From positions 25,045,001-25,109,000 of the forward strand of contig NC_092589.1 of NCBI RefSeq assembly GCF_047663525.1: DNA of 64,000 bases, read 5' to 3'. The DNA comes from Anas platyrhynchos (lineage: Eukaryota; Chordata; Aves; Anseriformes; Anatidae). The first letter of the stretch is position 1. Every line of letters starts with the position of its first letter. The translations under genes were made by a program, and so were the position numbers. Under the pieces are notes generated by a model. That model saw only the letters and a program-made list of their open reading frames with translations. It made no database searches and was not told where the DNA came from. Positions 37,325 through 48,400 of the stretch are shown here, one piece after another.

Positions 37325-37740
37325 AATCTAGTCGAGCTCCATGAACTACCATGGCCACACTTAAACAGTTTGGTTGCGTTCAGTGAGAACTACCATGGCT
37401 AGATTTAATGAGAAGTGCAATTTATTAAAGCAACAGGTACACAGGTTCTTCGGAGTGCCAGTGATACTGTCTGCAAAGCACATACAAATACCCAAATTAT
37501 GAGTAATGCAGCCTGGCTATAAATGCATTAAAAGGTATAAAGTGACTCTACAGAGATTACTAAGTTTCCTGCAGAGGCATTTGTTATATATATTTATATA
37601 TTACATATATATATATGTATATATATGATGTTCAAATCTTACCCAAAGGCATCCCAAGGTGGGGGAGAGGCTCGGTGCACTGACTGATCCCAGAAGTCAG
37701 AAGGTATCTTTCACAATGGCATCTTACCTTTCATCCTTTC
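37325..37740 (+). mobile_element. Possible second LTR-like repeat fragment
   Basis: Phrases such as atttattaaagcaacaggta, acacaggttcttcggagtgc, and ggctcggtgcactgactgat followed by cccagaagtcag resemble another abundant avian LTR. The boundaries are unclear, and the LTR at 36,487-37,319 may have inserted into or beside it. Confidence 0.45.
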
Positions 37741-38115
37741 TCTCGTAAGCCAATTCATATTATTTTCTATCTTTTAGGTGGAGCTTGAGTGATTCTAGTC
37801 ATGCATATCTTGGTTACGATTGGTTCAAAAGTGTCTTGTTTTTGTTTAAAGGTATAGATTCAGAGAAATTCAGAGCGCATGTTCAGCGAGGGGTGATCAC
37901 ATCTTGGAGGCAGGTAGCCTTTGGGATCATTATATCATTATATAATGATTATATGTATATTATATATATTATAATGATTATATAATTATAATATATAATA
38001 TATAACATTATATATTATGTTATAACTATTTATTATTGATTTGTTTTCATTTATTATTATAATTATATAATTATAATATATAACACAATATGCAATATAT
38101 AATATATATATTGTA
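37585..38115. repeat. AT-rich region with TA palindromes
   Basis: Long runs of TATA/ATTATAAT with many short inverted repeats, especially 37,925-38,112, where related attataat blocks recur. It lies between two inverted LTR copies. Confidence 0.8.
37778..37915 (+). CDS. Exon-like open segment (weak, unidentified)
   Basis: A pyrimidine tract plus acceptor (tattttctatcttttag) precedes an open frame encoding WSLSDSSHAYLGYDWF and later DSEKFRAHVQRGVITSWRQ, ending CAG|gtagcc. No family is recognised. It lies in repeat-rich DNA, so it may be a chance ORF or LTR-derived. Confidence 0.2.
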
Positions 38116-38934
38116 GTTATAGTAATAAATGAGATAATGGCTCATTGTATGGACAAGCTGATGTAAATTGTATGGGGCATATTATCAGCTGGGGGAACAC
38201 TATAGCCAAAACTTGTAGGTCTTTATAAGGTACAGCTGGTGCAGCTCAAATGATAGGCTCTTACTTGAAAAGTTCCTGAAGCTTGTAGCAAACTACAGTT
38301 TAGACTGATGATAAAAAATAAGCATTTAATTTTTTAATTAAGCATTTTCTTTCATTTTGCTAGTATTTTATAAAAATATAAACTGTATTAAAGGAACAGA
38401 ACCCCAGATCTTCACAGACATTAAAGAAGCCACATGTCCTCCAGGTGAAACCTGTTACCACTCATCACACTGCAAAAGAAAGCATCAGCTAAAGAAATCA
38501 ACCAAAAAAAAAGACTGAAGTAAAAGTTTCCATAGAAAGCAATCTCCATCCCTATGTCAGTCCTGCCACAAAGGTGCCAGGGGTTCCAGCTGGCTTAGGC
38601 TAAAGCTCAGACTGTGGACATTATTTGAGTGTTTATGGCATGCTTTTGTACTGTGCCCTAGAGTGGTATTGACTTTTCCAAGCTGCCACAAAAGCCTGAC
38701 ATATTGGAGCCCTCTGCTGCTCATTTTTAGCAAATGGGAAATACTAGCACAATGTAACCGCTTAAACAGGCAAGCACAGGAATTCTTGCTGCATAAGATG
38801 AATAAAGAAAATGTATGAATTTTTCTGATGCTCTTACAGATTCTGTCCTAACACAATTCATGCATCTATGCAACATTTCTTTTCTGATTTAAAAGTTTTG
38901 ATCTGATGCTGCCTTCAAGAGCATTGCCCTCTCT

Positions 38935-39056
38935 TTGATTTGATTATGCCCAAACATCAGGAAGCAGTTCTTCACTGCACAGCTGACTTGAGCACTGACA
39001 CCTGAGATTGCCCAGAGGTTTTGGGGTCTCCCTCCTTGGACATCTTCAAAAGCTGC
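38935..39056 (+). mobile_element. CR1 LINE 3' fragment
   Basis: The phrases caggaagcagttcttcactg, ttgcccagaggttttggggt and ctccttggacatcttcaaaa are typical CR1 3'-region sequence in sense orientation. It abuts the truncated inverted LTR directly. Confidence 0.75.
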
Positions 39057-39690
39057 GGGGGGGCTCAAGCACTGCTCCCACACGGCTCCGTCCCACGGGG
39101 TCCATCCCCCAGGAGCAAACTGCTCCAGCACGGGTCCCCCATGGCTGGGCAGCAGCTCCCCCCAGACCCCTGCTCCTGCGTGGGCTCCTCTCCACGGGCT
39201 GCAGCTCGGGCCCGGGGCCTGCTCCTGCAGGGGCTCTCCATGGGCCGCAGCCTCCTCCAGGCCACATCCACCTGCTCCTCCGGGGGCTCCTCCACCCACG
39301 GGGGGGCTGCAGCGTGGAGATCTGCTCCATGGGGGACCCATGGGCTGCAGGGGGACAGCCTGCTCCACCAGGGGCCTCTGCCTGCACAGCCCGCGGGGGA
39401 ACTGCTGCTGCCTGCCTGCAGGACCTCCTGCTGCCCTCACCTGATGGGGCTGCAGCTGCAGGGCTGGTGCTCACTCCTCTTTCTCCCTGTGAAGCAGCCT
39501 TTTGTTGTTGTGATTTTTTTCCCCCTTTCTTCAATATGCTCTCACAGAGGCACAAACGACATCATTTCTTGGCTTGGCTCTGGCCAGCAGTGGAGCCCTT
39601 ATCTAACACGGGGCAGCTTCTAGATTCTTCTCACAGAAGCCACCCCTATGGCCCCCTGCTACCAAAACCTTGCCACGTAAACCCACCAGA
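39057..39690 (-). mobile_element. ERV LTR fragment, GC-rich avian type (antisense, truncated)
   Basis: This is the reverse complement of the U3 of the 36.5-kb LTR. Its outer end reads accaaaaccttgccacgtaa followed by acccaccaga, and the GC-rich phrases match (cctcctccaggccacatcca, gagcaaactgctccagcac). It has an extra block (39,360-39,600) absent from the other copy and lacks the poly(A) signal and U5. Its open frames (up to 232 codons) are a consequence of GC-rich composition. Confidence 0.75.
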
Positions 39691-39769
39691 GCAAGTCTTT
39701 CGGTGAAGACATTTTTCGTAATAACCAACCAAAACCTCCCCTGGTACAACTTCAGGTGTTTTGTTCTTG

Positions 39770-40060
39770 TCTTGTCACTTGGGGCTTGGGAGAAGAGAAC
39801 CATCTCCACCTCTCTGGAGCCTCCTTTCAGCTTCCTGTAGAGCACAGGAAGGTCTCCCCTGAGCCTCCTTTTCTCCAGGCTGAACAACCCCAGCTCCCTC
39901 AGCTGCTCCTCACAAGACTTGTTCTCTAAACCCGAACAAGCTTCAGAGCCCTTCTCCGGACACACTCCAGCACCTCGACGTCTTCGCTGAACACAGTGCT
40001 CGAGGCGTGGCCTCACCAGAGCCGAGCACAGAGGGACAACCGCGTCCCTAGTCCTGAAAA
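39770..40060 (-). mobile_element. CR1 LINE fragment
   Basis: Reads aggaaggtctcccctgagcc, ttctccaggctgaacaaccc, then agcccttctccggacac, the reverse complement of a CR1 3' region. It lies immediately downstream of the LBR poly(A) site. Confidence 0.92.
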
Positions 40061-40229
40061 AAAAGAAACTGAGATCTTTTAAATGGATCGATCTACTCTT
40101 CTTGAAATTGCCAGAGAAAAACCACCAGTGAGAAAGGACCTTTGATTCATGTTACTAGGTAAAGACGCACGTTTTCCATTGTGAGTTTTTAATCAGACAC
40201 CACCATAAACTCGCAAAAAAAATGTACTA

Positions 40230-42490
40230 CAAAATTTTAAGCAAGAGCTTTATTTTAGCTTATAGGCTTGTTTGTATTAAAAACAATTACTTCAAAATCA
40301 AATTCACATAAAACTCAGCATGTAAATGAACAAACTCAAGTTATTATCAATCAAGATCTGTTTCTGAAAGAAAAGGAGTCTGAATTACATTTTAATAATC
40401 TTGTATGGCAACAGATAAAATTGGGATGGCAGTAGCATCTCAGAGTTCACAGGGTGAGTTAAAACGTCCCCAGCTCCAGTATATTTTTAAAACACCAGCT
40501 GCAGTTAAAACAGCAGCTCGTGCAGATAAATGATTGCTACGTTTCCCATTAACCCACTGAGCAATCATAAAAAAATAATCCCAGTTTCATCTGCTACTTC
40601 ACAGGAGTGAATGCTCTTCAGTGTTGTTACAGGCACTGCTCTTTTTCCAGCAAGCAATGTACTTGTCCTAAAACATTTTCCTTACAACATTAAAATACAG
40701 ATTTTCTGAAGACACTCAAAAATCAAGCTCAGCAAGCTACATTATATACACTTTAAATGTACAATTACCATTAAAAATGTCTGTGTACAAAAAGAGGGTT
40801 TTTAATTAAAAAAAAAAAGAAGCTCCACATGCTAAATTTCAATTACATCAACATTTCAAGAGAACTGACCATAATTAAAAATAGCATCATTCTGATTTGT
40901 TAACAACCTTCCCACAAGCAACTGCAAATGTACCTGCAATTCCTTCTCTACTACACATTTAAGATTCTAATAAGCTTTGAGAGAATTTGTGCTATAAACC
41001 TCACTTATGAAGTATGCGAAAAGTTATCAGTTGTGAAGACAGAATAGTAGTTCTAGTTAATCAATACAAGATTATTTCAGTAAAATATAAAATTATTCTA
41101 CTTAAGTAAATACTGAAATGGCATCTGATTTACAGCCAGTTAGACAAAGAACACAGCTAATGACTAGAACACATACATCAGTTAAAAAGTCAAATATATA
41201 CAAAAATATATTAGGAAGTGGTCAAGTTAAACCACAGGCTCATGTAAAAAACGTTTTAAATAGCAGTAGCAAAAAATAGCTATTTTCTCTATCTGCAACA
41301 GTACAAAAGGCAAAACCTACATATGAGGTAGCAATGCCAAATTCAAAAAAAAAAACTTTGGAATGAGGAGCACTTCCTACATTTTCATAGCATATCTGTC
41401 ATGAACACTTCAATTGTTTTGAGAATTAATACATTAATTTACAAAAATCTTTATTAAATGAACTTTTTTTTAATGGCTGGAAATTGATTTAGTTAAAAAA
41501 TGTCTCCTGCTCCTAAAAAGGTTATCACATTTTCAAATCCAAACACTGTACAGCAAAAACGTGGAAGCTTTATTATACACACTCAGTAAATGCTATGGTA
41601 CATTAAGACATATTTTACAAAGATTGGAATAAGCCAACTGTGGTCATTTTACTCTTTTCAATCATGCATCATTGCAACTTTTGCTACCCCTGTGTTTGTT
41701 TCTAGATGCAGGATTAGGATTCGCTACTCACTTCTTCAGCTCCATTTGCAGCTGAAGTGAGCGCTTGTATCATCTACCTTCAGGAATCTGAGCCAGAAGT
41801 GTGGCGTCCCTCTAGACGGGGCCAGGGGCAGCACAGAGTCCCTCTTGGCCCCTGTTGAAGTTGCCTCAGGAATAACGAGGAAGCATTTGTGCCCTCCTCC
41901 TCATTCTGTTCATTCATCCCTTCTACAGCCACTGGTCAGAAGGGGGCACCTGAACCTTCCTGACCAAAAATCCCACTAACAAAAAAGCTAGAAGGGGGAG
42001 GAATCTTGCAGGGGCTGAATTTTCCACCTGTGGCTACACTGACCAAAAAGCATTGCCTGCTCCTCCAATTCAGGCAAGTAAGTCAGACATCTGAAGTTAG
42101 ATGGTACAAGTAACACCAAAAAATTATCTGGGTGGAACTTCCATATTTATTGTATTAAGAAAATAATATACTTTACATCACAGTGCTTAATTAACGTAAT
42201 AAAAAAATGTGTAAACTCAGGATTCTAAATAAAATTTAACTTGAAAAATTAGGGCTCCAAGACTTTTTAAAATTCACAATATTTTTTTTTAAATTGAGGT
42301 CACAGACAGTCAGTTCACATAACTCACGTATTTAGGATTACTTGCAAATACTCATTGATGCACTCAATTGTTTGGTCACTTTTTTTTTTTTTAAAGCCTA
42401 AATAAATTGACCAAGTGCAAAGGTAAGAGGTATATTTTTATTTGCAAAGAAACTTTAGAAGTAATTTGCAAAACAGGTATCTGGAGCGCT
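40230..42490 (-). other. LBR: LBR 3' untranslated region
   Basis: About 2.26 kb of repeat-free AT-rich sequence follows the LBR stop codon. The lower boundary is inferred from the AATAAA signal at 40,249-40,254 and the CR1 that begins just beyond. Confidence 0.7.
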
Positions 42491-45400
42491 CTAGTAAATG
42501 TAAGGAAATATGCGGTATGGTACGCGCCGACAATACCTTTCCCATGCCAAGCCATACTTTTTCTTACAATGATGTTCATCACGAGCTTCCCGATGAACAA
42601 GCAAGCAGATGAAATAAATCACATAGAAATATGGCAAAATGTGATTAAAACCTGCAGAAAAAAAATGTGAGGAACATCATTTTTAATACATTAAAAATAC
42701 CAAAAATTTTAGTTATTAACGTGTTGACATAAACTCATTACAAAGTGAAGCACCTTTTACTCATTGTAGAGTATCAAACATTCATCGGGATGGTACAAAT
42801 ATTGTGACATATTTGCACACAAATGCGCCCCTCCCCAAGTAATAATCCTTAAAATTCATAGTCTTAAAATCCACCAACTTCTCTCTCAATGTCTGTAAAG
42901 CTGTCCAATATCTAAGTTCTTTAGCTATCAAGCACACAAATAGTTAAGCTTCTGCAGCACAGGGCTGCCACTTACGAGCCCACCAGGGTTTTCTCTGTTT
43001 TGGAGGTAAATAGTAAACTCTACCTTTGCTCAGAGCACACTAAACTTCCCTCCCACTTCCCCCAAGCAGTTACTGGCAGAGAACTCAAGTCCATCATTTT
43101 TGTGTAGGAATCCTCTTCCAAGATACAGTCTGCAAGTGTATATGCTAACCAGTATTGCCTAGTTTCAATTAAAGTCCAATATGTCTGGAGGTACACTTCA
43201 ACTCCAGCAGCCTGTCCTTGCTGATGCTCCTGGTCAAGGCCCTAACCACTTGGTCAAAGACCCACTCTTTTGTAACTCTGTAAGTCTCACAGCCTGCAAA
43301 AAGCCAATTGTGCCACGAGGTGGAGTAGGTCTGCCTCAGACGACCTGCCACGCTCTTTTTTGTGTTTTGATTTATGTGTTTTATACACATATGTGTTTGT
43401 ATTTATTCATTTATTATTGCCTTCAGGCAAGTGAGGAGCCCAAAGCCATTTTTCTCACTTGAATGAACTTTGCAACTTTTTAGAAACTCTGCATGGAAAC
43501 ACTATAGCACAGCTAGTAGCCTTAAAACGAAAAAAGTAAGAATTTATTAGCAAACAAACCCCAGCATTCAATAATGACCAAGTGTCAGAACTAATTGTCA
43601 AATCTATATTAAGATATAAAGGAGAAGATTTAAGAGAAAATAGGTGTCATATCAACCTTGCAACACGTAAAACTGCCATTCACTTAATTCCAGCTTTTAT
43701 CATCTCATAATTATCACTTTGCATTTCAAAACCAGTCAGATGCCAAAACCATGTAAATAAAATCCACTTTCATTTTAGGAACTTACCACAGGGTAGGGAC
43801 CATGCTAATGCCATGATGATGTCACCGAGATAATTAGGGTGACGGACAAAGCCCCACCAACCTGTAACAAGAAGCCCTTTTCCAGTTGCAGTGGGTATGA
43901 ATTTCAGATCTGTGAAGAGAGTATTGTAGTCAATACAACAACTGAAACATGCACATCAATATTCCAAAAGAGACACTGTAAAGCAATTGATCAAAAAAAT
44001 GCACTTACAGGCCAATTTGGGATCTGCTGGATTCCTTCGGAAACTATTTTTCTGAGAATTTGCACTACGGAATATGTAATACCCAATACCTGAAAAAAAA
44101 AAAATTATTTTGCTTATTCTGTGTTTTCTGTTTCCTGACCTTCAAAAGCATTCATATGCCTTCTGTCCGTCTTATTACATTGAAATCAGTTATGTCTCTG
44201 AGGAAAAGACATTCTCCAGTTCTCAGAGCTTTGGCAAGGCAGAAATGCTACTGCAAAACTGTGTTCTGTATGCTTTCACAAGTTAATGATCAACTTCTAA
44301 GATTTAGCAGGAGCTGTATTTTTGCATCAAGCTTTAGATTTATATCTGAAGAGGATCACACACATTAAATGTATGCCTTTGCTAAATGTTTCAATTTTGT
44401 CAAGCTCACAATTAACTTTTTATTTCAAGTTCACTACTTAGATAAAAGGAACAAACTAGAAGGCCACACTGGTGCAAATCTAAGGTCCCCTGAAGACACG
44501 AGATCCATTCTCAAGTTCTCAGCTGGAAGATTATTTCCACTGAGATGTGTGGAAATAATGCCTATTCCTATGGGCATTGGGGAAGGAGATAAAAATTAAC
44601 AAAAACAAACAGCAAAACCTCTTTTCCCCTAGCTTCAATAAACTGTAGCCAACAGGGTTTTTTTTGTTATTTTTAGAAGAAACACTCAAAGTAGGAAGCA
44701 ATACTTTTCCAGATGTGATTTTAAAACGCAACTGCAACACTCTATTCTATGCTTTTTAATTTGTAACTCTGTCTAGACTGTATCCATCTAAAAATGTTTC
44801 TCAACCGAACAAGATAGGTGTCCAGATTCTCCTTTATCCTTCCTTTAATAATATCATATCACATTCTTTGTTTTAAACAATAGCCAAACACATGCGTCCT
44901 CCAACTGTGCTTAACAGAGAAAATATGATTACTGCATCCCAGTGGAAGCTCCCCCACCTTACAACTCAAATTAACAGTTAGTACTACATTGTCACTATCA
45001 GTAACGTTAACATCTACTATAACTTACCATTCAGAATAATAATTGCAGCAGCAGCAGGCCAAGAAATTGCAGTAGGATGTCCAACTAAATAGAAGGCCTG
45101 CAGACTGTAGACAAATGGAACCCATACCAAATCTCCAAATGCAAGCATGAATCCAAATCCATCATGGGTAATATCCATTGTAGTCAGAACAGCTTCCTAG
45201 AAACATGGAAGATGCAATTTAGAATTCACAAAGCCTCATTATGTAAACACTGCAATTAGAAACGGTTTCAGTTTAATACAGGGTTGAAGGCTTATTTACC
45301 TCATTCCAAAGAGCATCTACCACATAAAGAAGCTGAAAGCTGTTCACGAGTATCATTGACAGAGATGGCATACTCTGATTATGTATCTTCATCTCAGCCA

Positions 45401-48400
45401 AGAGCATCACCAAGTTTATAACAACCTAGTTAAAAAAAATATTTGATTACAAGTTTTCCTTGTAAAAGTGTTTTTTCTATCATACTATAGTACATTTTAA
45501 TACAGATGGTTTTGACTGATACGTAAATTTAGAAAAAAAAAGGAAAAATCCATTCAGACAACAGTTTGTAACTAACCAATTTTCTGAAGCAGTAGCTTCA
45601 GCATATGAGTACTTTAAAAAGCTGCTTTCATTTTTCACAAAGCGAAGATGCATAGGAGTTGTCTAAAGTAAATAAAAATGGTCATTACAAATTTATCAAC
45701 AGAAAATCATATAAGTATTTTTCCTGTTTTTAAGTAAATATCGTATTCTTAGCATCTATCATGGAAAAAAGTCACGAAGTAGCTCAGATTACTGACTCAC
45801 CCAGCCAATTAATCCTGGACGCAACTCACAGAAGTATTTGAGGTCAAAACTCCCAATACGAGGGTTCAATTCATGTCCAGTAAAGAAGTCATAAACAAGA
45901 TACCCTGCAGATGAGACACGCTCCTTGTTAGAAATATCAGTCCTTTTATCCATCACTATATTCCCTATAAGGCACTTGCTACTCTATACTAAAAGTACTG
46001 TCATTATAAATAAAAAAGCAACATTTTGGCAAAAAATATTTGAGAGTATATGCAAAGTATGAAGCAATGGTTTGTATTTTAAGAGATGCAGGTATCTTAT
46101 TTATTAGAAGGGCTAAACGCTTCAGAAGTTACTGTAGTCTTATCTCTTTGACTTTATTCCCTGTTTTCAGCCTTATCCTGAAGATCATCCATGTTGATCT
46201 TAATACCAAGTTATTCCACTTTTCTTCCTACTTCTTTACTCTTCTCTGCGAATAATTCCTTTAGCCATGACAACAACCCGCGTTATCAAGAGAAGGACAA
46301 GGAAAATATTACCTGAACTTCTAGACACCCTGCACTGAGTTAACAGCTAACAACCACTGTTACTTCTAGTTCTGTACCTGACTTCCCACTGCCAGAATGT
46401 CTTAATGTCTTAACTGAAATGTCTTTTCAGTTTTTCCTTCCAGTCGTTTCTGGAAAAGTCCCACCAACTGGGGTACTATGAAGATAACTATATAAGCCTC
46501 TTCACAAATACAGAAAAATCAAAAAACAAAATCAAAACTCTTTTCTCTAAGTACAGGACTAGACCAGCCAAGACATTTTTAAGTGTACCAGTTTGGGTGG
46601 ATATAGTGTGCCAGTTTTGGCTGGGATATAATTAATTTTCTTTAAAGTAACTTCTATGGTGCCAAGTTTTGGATTTGTGACCAAAACAATGTTGATAACA
46701 CATTTTAGCTATTGTTGAATAATGCTAATATGGCATCTAGGTTTCTTTTATTTTTTCACTCTGCCCCTCCCCGCACATAGGTTGGGTGCAGAGAAGAGTC
46801 TGGGAGGGAACAAAGCTGGGGACAGGTGACCCAAACTGACCAAAGCAATATTCCATATAATGCAACATCATGCTCAGAAAAATTAAAGGGGAAAAAGGGG
46901 GGTAGGAGGAGTATGGGGGACTTGCCAGAGGTTGCCATTACTCGCCATTACTCAGGGACTGGCTCAGCATCAGTTGGCTGGTGGCAAGCAATTGCTTTTT
47001 GCCTTTTCCCCCCCCCCACCCCCTTTTTTTTTTTTTTCTTCTCCCTCTTTTACTTGTCTTTATCTCAGGCCCATGAGTTTTTTCCACTTTTGCCCTTCTG
47101 ATTCTCTTCCCCACACAAACAGGGAGAGTGAGCAAATGCATGCATGGTAGTTAGCTTCTTGCTGGGGTTTACCCATAACAGTAACTTGTGCAAGATAATC
47201 CAACAAAAAAATTTAAGTGTTTTACAGTATCTGCATATGAACAAAAATGCCAACTTGCAACATTAACACTGCATTTGGAAAAAGAAAGAGTCAGTACTAC
47301 AATAACCTGCCTTAAATCTAACCTTTAATTCATAAATACAAAACAGTAGCAAATAACTGTAGGGAAATTATCCAAAATATTAACTCACCAGAATTTCCAC
47401 CTGGTGCTAGGTCTTCCTCAGGTGCTTTCAGGGACCGGATATACAGATAAATGCTCAATCCCATAGAAAAAACTGCAGCTGATACTGCGAACTGCAGGAA
47501 GTGTTCGTACAAATAATGAAGTTCGAATTGAAAATATAATAATATTCCAATAATTGCAGCAGTCAAAACAAAAGCATAAAACCCTAAAGGATGTAGAAGA
47601 AAACCATATTAGCAAAAATTTAAAAAAAAAAGTTAAGTCATTCTTAGAATCTACCCAGTCCTACCTGTCTGCATATTTACTTCTGAGATTTAAGTGTTTA
47701 CCAGTATTGTAGCCCTATTCCATCTTAAAGCGAGATTTAAAAATGGTGCATCTTACAAGACTATGACAAAACACCATTGAACTTATTAATGTAATACTTT
47801 AATTCTTTTACCAACAGGCAGTGTCTTTGAACTGACTATCAATCAAATAGGTGGTCTGGAATACCTGGTGAGGCATCAAACTACACTTTCCTCTTTAAGC
47901 CAGGAAAAGCAGGACTGCTCAAGGGTCCATACTCTAACCTTAGGTGAGAAACTTGCCTGATAAATAGGAAGTGAAATCATAGCTGAATAAAGACTCAGAA
48001 CTGTTCTTTGATCTCGGATGTTCTTCTTGCCTGTCAACTACAACATACTTTTTACTAGTCTGTAAATCAGACATCCAAAAAGATGACCTAAGAAACATGG
48101 GATAACATTTCTTCAGATCATTCCTGAACATCTCCTTTCAAGTAACAGTCATTGTTACACAAGCATTCTTAACAATCCAATAGGTAACTGCCTATTTAGC
48201 AATTAAGTAATGAATATGACAAGTGTCACCAAGCACAGCTGGATGGTAAACCAGATGCCCTGCATAATCTAATGCCTTGCTCTTGTGGCAGTTAGTTCCT
48301 TCATTACTAACCATCCTGCTCCACGAAGAGCCTCATGTTTCATGATAAATTTACAACAGATACCTAGTTTAACTACTGAGTGCATCTTTCTTCATTTGTT

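Noticed and set aside
38889-39706. Open frames of 183, 200 and 232 codons
   Set aside because: Same reason: inverted copy of the GC-rich LTR. No protein family is recognised and the frames overlap one another.
43170-43400. Segment with a tRNA-like phrase (gtggttagggccttgac on the - strand), possibly a SINE
   Set aside because: No convincing A/B box pair, poly-A tail or second copy in the window; left as ordinary intron of LBR.
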